Positions 34,601 to 42,519 of a DNA stretch of 64,000 nucleotides are shown piece after piece (within the stretch, counting starts at the first letter, position 1; the number at the start of each line of letters is the position of its first letter). Both the position numbers and the translations under genes were made by a program. Under the pieces are notes generated by a model, which was given only the letters and a program-made list of their open reading frames with translations, was not told the origin of the DNA and searched no databases. This stretch comes from Nonomuraea turcica (GTDB taxonomy: Bacteria > Actinomycetota > Actinomycetes > Streptosporangiales > Streptosporangiaceae), in the NCBI RefSeq assembly GCF_030718205.1, contig NZ_JAUZQF010000031.1:1-64000 (forward strand), written 5' to 3'.

Positions 34601-35570
34601 GGGTGATGCGGCCGGTGCCGTGGCCGCGTTCGAGGAGTTGCTGACGGATCAATTGCGGGTGCTGGGCCCCGACCACCCCGACACCTTGGCAACTCAGCGG
34701 ACTTTTACAAGTCAGCTCATCAAGCGTGGTCGAGACCTGGTAGCGCAGGCTCGGAAATCCAGCCTGCCGATGACAGAAGGGCGTGCCGCAATGCCGGAAC
34801 CGGAACAGCACGAGGGCAAGGTTTCCTGGCTAGAGCAAGCTCTGGCTTGCTTTCAGGAGGCACTTGATCTCACCGATCCCGAACAGTCTCCGGGCATCTA
34901 CGGGCTGATTCTGCACGATATCGCCTCGACCCACGAGGCCGCCGGTGATCTCAAGGCGGCCGTCACCCACTATGAGCAGTCCGTCGAGTACAAGCGTCGC
35001 AGCGACAATCGCGACGATCTGATCAGCACCATGATCGCGTTCGGGGACTGTCTAATGGCAGGGAGAAACCTTGCCCAGGCGCGCACCATCCTGGACCAGG
35101 CGCGTGACGAGCTCGCATCGCTGACCGGACCGAGCCAAGCCGTCATGCTGCACAGCCTGGGCCAGTCCTATGAATCGCTGGGCAAGCTTGGAGTCCGCGA
35201 TGCTTATCCCGACGCGCTAGGCCTCTATCAGGCCGCTCTGGGACTCGTGTCTCCCGACAGCGACCCCCGCTCTTATGCCACGGTCCTCACCGATATCGCC
35301 GATGTGCAGTCCGCACAGGGCAGCCTGCACCAGGCTCAGGCCAACTACGCCCAGGCCGTCGAGTACACTCGCCACCTGCCCGAGGCCGAACGCACCCTGG
35401 CATCCAGACTCATCGCTCTCGGCCGCATCCACCGGCGAATCGCGACTACAACCGACACCGCCTCAACGGGGGATCACGCAGGTGGAGAGCCCATCACCTC
35501 ACCGCTTTCACCTCAACCCGACGATCTCCAGTCCACGGACGACGGCACCACACCCGGCAGTTCAGGGTGA
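31647..35570 (+). CDS. NB-ARC/TPR receptor (bacterial NLR-like) with N-terminal amyloid-like motif
   Basis: A 1307-aa STAND ATPase. Residues 19-40 carry core RTYQAGRDQTINE, shared with the C-terminus of the upstream protein. The NB-ARC domain has FVGRDDEL, P-loop HGLGGVGKST (about 96-105), Walker B WLLVLDNVVD, VLVTSRLG and GCLPLAIEQAGAYL. From about residue 490, twelve 42-aa kinesin-light-chain TPRs follow, very similar to each other, then a more diverged helical repeat region (ALACFQEALDL to about residue 1250) and a disordered tail. It is translationally coupled (ATGA) to the BELL-like gene. It probably senses an unknown trigger through the TPRs and activates the effector by templating the shared motif. 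Confidence 0.88.
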   Translation: MSVPPSSSDPEHQQPQVRMQATAVGYARTYQAGRDQTINEVVLPDEALRPVIEVAAPPRLVNLPRHTGVFVGRDDELAGLEAALRSGGDVVVAAVHGLGGVGKSTLAARYARAHAAGRTAGGDGAGLNPVWWITADSAAAVDAGLAALAVALQPELATAVPLEALAQRATAWLAAHQGWLLVLDNVVDPADVRPLLERTLTGQVLVTSRLGEGWHRLDAQVLRLDVLDEREAVDLLIRIAAAGRSAEVVQAGLNEELPEGMDGVLELVRELGCLPLAIEQAGAYLHQTRLSPRGYLELLRAQPAVMYDRTARGTDSERTIASLWRLTLDQLADTPLAGQLLRILAWYGAEPIPRTLLDGLHDEPPEVQHALGELAAYNMITLDGDTVTVHRLVQAVARTPGDQHRPGDPHRKPADIATARGRATQLLEQARPGGYEDPASWPRWRALLPHIDAMFSCTSPDADIADAHELLRNTGLFLVNQGAIGRALIYLKRCMTLAQRVYDSDHPAVLNTRASLAYAYQLAGNLRRAIPLHEATLADRERVLGADHPDTLASRNNLAAAYRASGYLRRAIPLHEATLADRERVLGADHPDTLASRNNLALAYDEAGDPGRAIPLYEATLADREQVLGADHPDTLSTRGDLATARGNAGDSAGAAATLENLLTDQLRVLGPDHPDTLSTRGNLAYWRGATGDAAGAVAAFEELLTDHLRVLGPDHPDTLSTRSNLARWRGEAGDAAGAVAAFEELLTDRLRVLGPDHPRTLIARHNLAYQRGEMGDAAGAAAAFEELLTDRLRVLGADHPDALGTRGNLAYWRGEAGDAAGAVAAYEELLTDQLRVLRPDHPDALGTRGHLAYQRGEMGDAAGAVAAFEELLTDRLRVLGADHPDTLSTRSNLAYWRGAAGDAAGAVAAYEELLTDQLRVLGPDHPDTLSTRSNLAYWRGATGDAAGAVAAFEELLTDRLRVLGADHPDALGTRGNLAYQRGEMGDAAGAVAAFEELLTDQLRVLGPDHPDTLATQRTFTSQLIKRGRDLVAQARKSSLPMTEGRAAMPEPEQHEGKVSWLEQALACFQEALDLTDPEQSPGIYGLILHDIASTHEAAGDLKAAVTHYEQSVEYKRRSDNRDDLISTMIAFGDCLMAGRNLAQARTILDQARDELASLTGPSQAVMLHSLGQSYESLGKLGVRDAYPDALGLYQAALGLVSPDSDPRSYATVLTDIADVQSAQGSLHQAQANYAQAVEYTRHLPEAERTLASRLIALGRIHRRIATTTDTASTGDHAGGEPITSPLSPQPDDLQSTDDGTTPGSSG
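33170..34690 (+). repeat. Twelve 126-bp TPR-coding repeats, mosaic
   Basis: Each unit encodes one 42-aa TPR starting HPD(T/A)L. Units differ mainly at a few positions with alternating choices, such as LAYWRG, LAYQRG or LARWRG, AAFEE or AAYEE, and TDRLRV, TDQLRV or TDHLRV. Silent positions are almost invariant. The shuffling of a few variants suggests recombination between units rather than point mutation alone. Confidence 0.85.
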
Positions 35571-35814
35571 AATGCACCCGCATCCGCATACACACCTACG
35601 GCGCCCGGGTCACAGGCGGCCCAGCTCGGCGATGCTGCGGTGTGCGGGACGGTTGGCGGCGGCCGCGCCAACGGGCAAGCCGAACAACGAAGGATAGAAA
35701 AGGTAAGTGCACGCACTTATTGGGTCACCTGACCCTGATGTTCGCACCGTCTTTGAGATACTGAGAGACAGGACAGCGTTGATTTCAAGGCTTGGGATGT
35801 GGCGCTGACCAGGT

Positions 35815-35851
35815 GAGAAAGCCTCGGTGTCTGGAAGCACCGGGGCTTCTC
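35815..35851. terminator. Hairpin downstream of the receptor gene
   Basis: gagaaagcctcggtg (35815-35829) pairs, with one bulge and one G-T pair, with caccggggcttctc (35838-35851). It lies about 245 bases after the receptor stop. The rest of 35571-36027 shows no supported gene. Confidence 0.5.
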
Positions 35852-36027
35852 GCATGCCCGCCCTCAGGGCTTTCCCTTCCGCACGTCAAGGTGCAGGCAT
35901 ACCGTTCAGATCAGCGCTAGCAGTCGTCTGCGCGCTTGGTCTTCCAGACGTTTCATCCGGGCCCGCGTTCTGCCGCTGCTGGTCAAAGTCCATATCCCAA
36001 GCCGAAGATCGACCCTGGAGTAGCGTC

Positions 36028-36207
36028 GTGCCTCCTGATCGTCCACTGTCCCTTCTCGTCGGCGCGCTGGTCACCCTCGCCTTCATCGGGCTGGCCATCT
36101 ACATCGTGCGAACCACCCCCGCCAGCACCCGGGCACGGGTCCTCACGGCGACGGCGACGCTGATGGCTTGCTTGCCTGCCGTACTGCTCGCCTTGTACGG
36201 GTGGTGA
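36028..36207 (+). CDS. Small two-TM membrane protein upstream of a Crp/Fnr gene
   Basis: A GTG at 36028 after a ctggag site gives 59 aa: a first hydrophobic helix (LLVGALVTLAFIGLAIYIV), a short charged loop with TTPASTRARV, and a second helix ending LLALYGW. It ends 4 bases before the Crp/Fnr ATG, so the two are co-transcribed. The function is unknown; it may be a membrane partner of the regulator. Confidence 0.55.
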   Translation: MPPDRPLSLLVGALVTLAFIGLAIYIVRTTPASTRARVLTATATLMACLPAVLLALYGW

Positions 36208-36211
36208 GAAG

Positions 36212-36955
36212 ATGGCCACCCCGCTTGCGGATCACGCAGTGAACTTCCGGAATTTCTGGGACATGCTCACCCCGCAAGAGCAAAGCACGCTACGCGCTCG
36301 TAGCTCGGTGAACCGTTATGGCAAGGACACGGTGATCGTCGCGGAGGGGACCGCCACCAGCCAGGTGACCGTCATCCGCTCCGGGTGGGCCAAAGGTGCC
36401 ACGATCAAGGCTGACCGTCCCGTGCTGCTGCGGCTGTACGGGCCCGGTGAGCTCATCGGCCTCTCGGCCGCGTTGACTGGCACGGCGCCGGCCGAGACGG
36501 TGACGGTCACGTGCCACGAGCTGCATGCGATGACGCTGTCCACCCGTAGCTTCGTCGACTTCTTGCGTCGGGCCTCCAACGCCTCCAGTGCCCTGCATCG
36601 CATGCAGCAGTGGCGGTTGGAGGAGGCCGATCGGCTGCGCACGATCCGCGATTACCCCACCGCTGCGCAGAGACTGGCCGGGCTTCTCGTGGAGCTCTGT
36701 CGGCCAGAAAATGACCCGATCCACCACCTCGACGGCACCATCAGTGTCCCGACAAGCGGCGCTTCTCTCTCCCAGCAGGACTTGGGAAGCTGGATCGGTG
36801 ACTCACGCAAGACCGTAGTCCGCGCTCTCGCTGACCTACGCAAGATGGAACTGACCAGCAACGCGGGGCTGCCCCGGCATATCAGGATCACAGATCCGGC
36901 TCGGCTCCGCGGATTCGCTGCGGCTGCTGACGCCGGCACTGGCACTCCGCCATAA
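36212..36955 (+). CDS. Crp/Fnr family transcriptional regulator
   Basis: A 247-aa protein with an N-terminal cyclic-nucleotide-binding-type beta-barrel (LLRLYGPGELIGLSAALTG), a dimerisation helix, and a C-terminal helix-turn-helix (LSQQDLGSWIGDSRKTVVRA). The canonical cAMP-binding residues are not clearly present, and there is no Fnr-type cysteine cluster, so the signal is unknown. It follows the small membrane protein gene in one transcript. Confidence 0.88.
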   Translation: MATPLADHAVNFRNFWDMLTPQEQSTLRARSSVNRYGKDTVIVAEGTATSQVTVIRSGWAKGATIKADRPVLLRLYGPGELIGLSAALTGTAPAETVTVTCHELHAMTLSTRSFVDFLRRASNASSALHRMQQWRLEEADRLRTIRDYPTAAQRLAGLLVELCRPENDPIHHLDGTISVPTSGASLSQQDLGSWIGDSRKTVVRALADLRKMELTSNAGLPRHIRITDPARLRGFAAAADAGTGTPP

Positions 36956-37358
36956 ACGTCGCTTATGCGCTGGGGGTCCCGACCAACCACGACGCCCTAA
37001 GCTCACCACCGAGGAGACCGCCGAGCGGGCCGTCTCTTACCGGGTCGTTTCCGGCGAGTCGGGAATCTGTCAGTGGGTGGATCTATCGTGGACGCAGCAT
37101 CGGCTCCATGCCGGGAGTCTTCTTGAACCTCCGATGGCCTAGACGGTCGGGGGAACCCGCAATGACCAGCACGGTCGCGGCAGAGGGACGATGAACGGAC
37201 GGGTCAACCGCTCATATCGCGTACGCGTGCGGCGGATGAGACTGTAACACCGAGAAGTTCGAGGGGTGTCCGGGCGCCTATGCACCGCCCGGACCAGCAG
37301 GCCCAGGCGGCCGCTACGCGCCCTCGTGAGGGCGCTCAACCTCTTCTCGGAGGTAGCC
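36956..37358. other. Intergenic stretch without a convincing gene
   Basis: About 400 bases. No ORF with recognisable features; slightly lower GC than the flanks. A strong ribosome site (ggagg) sits at its right end before the GTG at 37359. Confidence 0.4.
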
Positions 37359-39506
37359 GTGACGCACACGGCCGACATTCAGCAGGACCCCGCCGATGGG
37401 GCCGTCCCGGACAACCCGTTCCCGGGTTCAGACAAGGACCCTTGGCCGATGAACTTCTCGGCGGCTTTGAGCCGGGCCACCGGGCTCCCCAGGGAGATTA
37501 CCGATGGGCTGGCGCCCTATGTGGTTCGTCCCAAGGACCTCCTCACCCGCCACAAGGGCCAGGAAGGCCTCGAGTACCGGCTGAAGCCGGAGGTCATCAA
37601 GCGGGATCCGGGCACCGGCCTGGACATCATGGACGTCGTGATGCACGGCTTCGCCGGCAGCCCCGGCGAGCACAACGAACGCATCCGCGGCGCGTTCCAC
37701 TCGCCCGCTCGTCATCCCGTCGACCCGACCAAGATGCTGCCGCGGCTGGTCACCGGCAAGGGCGTGGACGGCCTGCCCGCGGCGTTCCTGACGACCGAGC
37801 AGCCCGTCCCCGGGACTCGGCTCAGCGAGCTGATCAGCACGATGAACAGCGCCCTCGACAGCGCCGACGGTTTCCGCAACTACCGGCTGCAGGACGACAT
37901 GGCGATCTACGGCCAGAACGAGACCACCCTGCACGCGCTGCTGCTGCGCACGATCGCCGAGCCCGACGGGTTCGGCGGGAGCAGAGTTCGCAGGGTCCTC
38001 GACCTCCCCGCGATCAAGGGCGCCAATCGGTCCCGGGCCCGGCTGAAGCTGCACGGCTTGTCGGTGAAGGACATCGTCTTCGGCGTCGACCGGTTTGACC
38101 TGGTCCTGGCCGAGGGGGAGGCACCAGCGAAGGTCGCCGACCCCGCAGTGTGGGTGCCGGCGTTCGCCGACGCGCTGCGCGCCGCCTACGGCGACCCCCG
38201 GCACCGGCTTCACGAACGCGCACACGCCGCCGCTCGGATCGCGACCATCCGCATGCAGATCATCGTCGGGAGCAGCACCCCTGACGACTTCCACAACGTC
38301 GTCTTCGAACCCAACCGGGCCGACCACCGACGGCCGCCTCTGGGCTACACCCTGGTCGAGAAGACCGCTTCCGACCTGCGGGCGGTGCTGCGCGACGCTC
38401 GCAAGCAGGGTCTGATCACCGAGGAGGAACGGGCCTGGCTGGCCAGTGAGGGCCCCGACCCTCACCGGGTCCCAGATGAGGACGCCATCACCGCTCGAGA
38501 CCGCCGCGACCGCGCCCTGTTCGCCGTCGTCTTCCCCCGCGACCCTGAGCGGGCCAAGGCGATCCGCCGCGTCCTGGGCGAACCTGCCCGGACCAGCACT
38601 TCCAAGGACCACGTCTGGCACCGGCTGCGGATGGTCTCCTCCGCAGTAGGGGAGGGATACCGGTTCCGCTGGAATCCGCGCGTTCTCGACGGGCTGATCA
38701 GCAGCACGTTTATCAAGAACGGTGAACACCTCGCCGACGAGCCTGCGTGGACCGAAGTGCTCGGTACCGGTGGCGAAATCACCGAGCAGGTGCTCGAGAA
38801 GTTCCTGACCACCCGAGGAATTCACTGGCTAGCCGAACAGCAGATCCTCCAGGCGGATCGCGGGTCGATCGGCGCGCAAAACGGCGGCGCCGAGGAAACC
38901 GACGGGGAAACCCTGACCGACAAGAGGATCCGGCGCTCCGTGGTCGACGCACGACGGGCGCTGTTGCGCCAGCCCCGCCGCACCATCGCCCTGATGCACG
39001 AGCTCGCGCGCGCTTCCCTGAACGGGGACATGCCCCGACAGGTTAACGATGACGGAGTCCCGGTCGACGGAACTCGCGCTGACAAGTATTGGTTTGACAA
39101 CCAGTTCCCGCGCGAGACCACCAAACGCACACCCAAGCCCACCAGCGAGCCCAGCAACACCGATTCGACGCCGCCCCACCAGCCGGAACCATCGGCCGCG
39201 GAGATCTACGAAGCCAGCCGCAACGCGTTCTACTCGGCTGTCACCAGTGTTCTGCCCACGGCCATGGCCCACGTGCTGACCGAGGCACGTGAGCTGCTCA
39301 CCGCCGCGCACGGCGCTGGCCGCACCCCTTTGCACCAGGTCTCGGAGGACGAGCTCAGAGCGCTCCACAAGGCCCTGTACGCCGCGCAGGCTGACCTGCG
39401 CATGCTCAAGTCGGCGGTCGCCGACATGCAGGTCGGTGCCACGATCATCGACGCGTCGGAGTCTGAGAGGTTCCTTACCGAAGCGGCCGACGAGGACGCG
39501 GCGTGA
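37359..39506 (+). CDS. Large protein of unknown function, possibly with a ParB-like segment
   Basis: The GTG at 37359 with a ggagg site gives 715 aa. No family is recognised with confidence. A segment near residues 205-235 (DLPAIKGANRSRARLKLHGL) recalls the G-x-N-R-x-x-A box of ParB-type domains. The middle is rich in charged helices (ITARDRRDRALFAVVFPRDP), a Pro/Thr-rich linker follows (TTKRTPKPTSEPSNTDS), and the C-terminus is helical. The gene overlaps the next by 4 bp (GTGA), and that gene looks like a GIY-YIG-type protein. A two-gene DNA-acting unit is possible but unproven. Confidence 0.6.
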   Translation: MTHTADIQQDPADGAVPDNPFPGSDKDPWPMNFSAALSRATGLPREITDGLAPYVVRPKDLLTRHKGQEGLEYRLKPEVIKRDPGTGLDIMDVVMHGFAGSPGEHNERIRGAFHSPARHPVDPTKMLPRLVTGKGVDGLPAAFLTTEQPVPGTRLSELISTMNSALDSADGFRNYRLQDDMAIYGQNETTLHALLLRTIAEPDGFGGSRVRRVLDLPAIKGANRSRARLKLHGLSVKDIVFGVDRFDLVLAEGEAPAKVADPAVWVPAFADALRAAYGDPRHRLHERAHAAARIATIRMQIIVGSSTPDDFHNVVFEPNRADHRRPPLGYTLVEKTASDLRAVLRDARKQGLITEEERAWLASEGPDPHRVPDEDAITARDRRDRALFAVVFPRDPERAKAIRRVLGEPARTSTSKDHVWHRLRMVSSAVGEGYRFRWNPRVLDGLISSTFIKNGEHLADEPAWTEVLGTGGEITEQVLEKFLTTRGIHWLAEQQILQADRGSIGAQNGGAEETDGETLTDKRIRRSVVDARRALLRQPRRTIALMHELARASLNGDMPRQVNDDGVPVDGTRADKYWFDNQFPRETTKRTPKPTSEPSNTDSTPPHQPEPSAAEIYEASRNAFYSAVTSVLPTAMAHVLTEARELLTAAHGAGRTPLHQVSEDELRALHKALYAAQADLRMLKSAVADMQVGATIIDASESERFLTEAADEDAA

Positions 39507-39928
39507 CCGCGCTCTTGCCAGCCGGACCGGTCCTGACCAGACCGCGCCTGGGCGCCCTGCCCCGAGCGGGTGGCCGCTACCTGGAACACGTCTGGTTCCA
39601 GCCGGTGCCCTGGGCGCAGCGGTGGCGGTATGAGGAATTGGACATCGTCACCGCGATCTACCTGATCACCGATGCCGATCACCGGCTGCGGTGGCTCGGC
39701 CAGGCCAACCGCGCCGACGGCCTGACTGGGCGACTCGCCCGCCACCACGCAGATCTGGACCGACGTGCGGTCTTCACCAAGATCCGTGTGCTGCAGCTCA
39801 TCCACGACACCCCCGAGGACGTCGTCAACGTCATCGAGGGACGCTGCGCCGACATCCTCGGCATCCGAGAATCCATGCGGCCGCGTAGGTGGCCGTCCGC
39901 CCACAACTGGCACGCCCTCGCCGCTTAA
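39503..39928 (+). CDS. GIY-YIG nuclease-like protein
   Basis: 141 aa starting at a GTG that overlaps the previous stop. AIYLITDADHRLRWLGQA resembles the GIY-x(n)-YIG core with A and W substitutions. GRLARHHADLD provides the helix with the conserved Arg, and VVNVIEGRCADIL offers the metal-binding Glu. These match the order of GIY-YIG endonucleases, but the degenerate core means activity is uncertain. Strictly coupled to the 715-aa unknown. A terminator follows 16 bp later. Confidence 0.5.
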   Translation: MTALLPAGPVLTRPRLGALPRAGGRYLEHVWFQPVPWAQRWRYEELDIVTAIYLITDADHRLRWLGQANRADGLTGRLARHHADLDRRAVFTKIRVLQLIHDTPEDVVNVIEGRCADILGIRESMRPRRWPSAHNWHALAA

Positions 39929-39943
39929 CGGCGTACCGGATCG

Positions 39944-39975
39944 ACGGGCTGGCCGCCGGCGGGAGGCCAGCCCGT
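39944..39975. terminator. Perfect 11-bp hairpin
   Basis: acgggctggcc (39944-39954) pairs with ggccagcccgt (39965-39975), starting 16 bases after the stop codon at 39928. Confidence 0.7.
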
Positions 39976-39983
39976 CAGGCTGT

Positions 39984-40083
39984 GTGCACACGACTTCGGC
40001 AATCAGTGCAGAGGACTACGAGAACTGACACCCGTCCCAAAGATCTTGTGCGAGTCCTTTGAGTTTCGGGACGGGTTTCGGGA
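39984..40083. repeat. Recombinase-type site, copy 2 of a direct repeat
   Basis: Direct-orientation match to 28089-28165, with 22 additional bases (around 40000-40022). It contains an inverted repeat acccgtccc (40030-40038) and gggacgggt (40068-40076), and ends 40 bases before the serine recombinase start. The position and symmetry suit a recombination site. Confidence 0.6.
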
Positions 40084-40122
40084 CAGTGGGGGAAGTTGCC
40101 CGCGACGAAAGGGATTGATCAG

Positions 40123-41806
40123 ATGGGCCCCAACGCGATCCGCGTCGGCTACGCCCGGATCTCCACCCGCGCCCAGGACCATGCGGCGCAGCTGGAGCTG
40201 CTGAACGCGGCTGACTGCCGCGAGATCGTCGAGGAGACCATCTCCACCCGCCGCGCCGACCGGCCCAAGCTCACCAAGGCCTTGGACAGCATGAAGCCTG
40301 GCGACACGCTGGTCATCACCAAGCCCGACCGGGTCGCCCGCAGCGTGAAGGAGCTGCTGGTCTTCCTCGAGGACGAGCTGGCCCCGCGCGGCGTCAACCT
40401 GCACATCCTGACCGGCATCTGCGCCGGCATCCACAAGCCAAACGGGCGGAGCATCGCCGACAAGATGCTGTTCATGGTCGCTGCCATGGCCGCCGAGATG
40501 GAGCGGGACCTGATCCAGGAGCGAACCCTGGAAGGCCTGGACGCTGCTCGCGCCGCCGGCCGCGTCGCCGGCCGCCCGGTTAAGGTGACCGAGGACGTGC
40601 TCGCCATGGCCCGGGCCCGCCGAGCTCGGGGCCAGTCGGTCACACAGATCGCCCGGGAGCTCCGCGTCGGCCGTTCGACCCTGTATCGCGCCCTCGAAGA
40701 CGACGAACCACCCGCCCCTGCACCAGGACAGGGCACGACACACATCGCTCCCCCGCCCGCCGAGACCCCTGCCCGTCAACCCGCCGGCGCGGCCGCCATC
40801 ACGTCGACCACCACTGCGGCGCCAAGCTCGGTACGGCAACAGCCGAGCGAACCGGCGGCCGCCGACCGCCAAGTCCTCACCGAGATGCCCGGCGAAGTCC
40901 TCACTGAGCAGGGCACGTCAGCCGTCCCGGCAGCCTCCGAGCGACCCCAGACGGCTGCGGCGGGTGCGTCAGTGTCGGACCTGTACTTGGCGCGGCTTTA
41001 CGGCGAGGACTTTCTCCTCCTGGTCGAGGGGGCACGGGCGGGATGGGTGCACGCCGCCCCCGGCGGCTGGCAGATCCACGACCGTGACGGGCGGCTCGTC
41101 ACCACCCTGCCCGCCGACGACGCGCACGGGCGCGACGTGCTGCTCGCCACCCGGCACGCGGCGGCCGCGCTGGGCATCCCCGGCGCCGAGCACGCGGTGG
41201 TGACGGTCGGCCCGCTCCACGACGACCGCGGCAGAACCATCGACACCTCGCCGGCGGGCCTGGCGTCCTGGAGCCTGCTCAAAGGCCGCGTGCCCGGCCG
41301 CACCGACGTCATCGTGCGCAGCCGCTGCGTCGGCTGGCTCCAGCGAGACGATCGCGGCCGTGACGTCGCCTGCACGACAGACGGCCCAGTGCCCGGATCG
41401 GCCAGCACTAACCGCGTGCAGGCCGTGACCGCGCTGCTGGCCGCGCTTGTCGCCCCCGCGCCCCTGCCCGACCTCGGGCCCGAGGCCCGCACTCCCCGCA
41501 GGCCGCGCGCTCGCCCGCCGCGCGAGCGGCAGCCCCTTCCCCCCAGCGCAGCTGGACGCCGCCGCGCTCGCCGACAACCTGCCGCGCCTACCCGATGGCT
41601 CCTACCGCGTGCACATCCACGACGGCGACGACGACACCGAGCTCGGGCGTGTCTACCGCTCCGGCCGCCGCTGGCAGGCCCTCGCCCCCGACGGGCGCAC
41701 CGTCGTGCACCGCGCCCACACCCGAACCGAGGCCGTCGACCAGCTGCTCGCCACCCCCGGCCCGCTCTTCGGCGACCCCGCCGACACGATCCTTCACGAT
41801 CTATGA
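40123..41806 (+). CDS. Serine recombinase fused to a long C-terminal region (frameshift near 41500)
   Basis: The ATG at 40123 with an aaaggga site opens MGPNAIRVGYARISTRAQDH, the resolvase N-terminus with the catalytic Ser. VITKPDRVARSVKELLVFL, ERDLIQERTLEGLDAA and a Hin-type helix-turn-helix (SVTQIARELRVGRSTLYRAL) follow, to about residue 205. Then comes a Pro/Ala linker and a region with GGWQIHDRDGRLVTTLPADD. Near 41500 the frame appears to shift: LPDGSYRVHIHDGDDDTELG and RRWQALAPDGRTVVHRAHTR continue in another frame to a stop at 41806. The unshifted frame runs as Arg/Pro-rich nonsense to 42045. Two similar small domains flank the break. A sequencing error is possible. Confidence 0.75.
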
Positions 41807-41846
41807 GACCCCGAACCGTACGGTCGACCCGGATGTTCTCTGAGGA

Positions 41847-42190
41847 TCAGATGGAGCGGCTGCGCTCGTTTCCGGACATCGGCCGGGACGATCTGATCTG
41901 GTACCCGGGCCGGCCGATGTGGTTTTCCCCGGCAGCATGCGGCCCTCGGCCTGGCGACGCTGGGCGGCGGCGATGCCCTCGGCCTGCCGTTCGGCAGACA
42001 ACCCCAGTTCGTACTCTGCAGCCGCGGCGAGGACCCCGAACATGAACCGGCCCTCCTCGGTGTCCAGGTCGAAGTTCTCGGTCAGGGACACGACCTTGAC
42101 GCCGCGCTCGCGTAACTCGGACACCACGGTCAGTACGTGCGCGGCCGCGGCCTGAGCGCCGGTAACTATCGAGACTGAATCCAGGCCGTG
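41847..42190 (-). pseudogene. Serine recombinase fragment
   Basis: The minus strand reads AAHVLTVVSELRERGVKVVS, then LTENFDLDTEEGRFMFGVLA, then AEYELGLSAERQAEGIAAAQ. After a frame change GRPGYQIRSSRPMSGNERSR follows. This is the middle and linker of a resolvase lacking the catalytic N-terminus and the DNA-binding end. The remaining 42190-42519 shows no supported gene. Confidence 0.6.
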
Positions 42191-42519
42191 CGCATCTCGC
42201 GGTGCCCCCTGGGGGTGGTTCCCGGCCGGCTGGGTTCTGCCGCGATGAGTGGGTCCTGGGCGGCGCCCGTCTCCCCGGCAGGCCGATCCTGCACCGCCGA
42301 CGCCCCGTGTCCGCAACCCGGGCCCTGCCCTCATATCGCGGGCCTGCTGCCTTTGCGGGTGGGTGCCACTGCGCCGCCCGGGTTGCGGCCCCGGTTCTGG
42401 CGGTGCGGTCTCTGCCTTGCCGGGACGGGCCCGCCACCAGGCGGACTCTCGACCCCGGTCAGACCCCGCTACATCCGCTGGCGCCCGGAGAAGGGGCGCC
42501 AGGCCACGGGAGGCCGCAC

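Noticed and set aside
33118..34811. Minus-strand ORFs of 524 and 392 aa opposite the second TPR array
   Set aside because: Low-complexity Arg/Pro or Gly/Gln repeats produced by the GC-rich TPR codons on the other strand.
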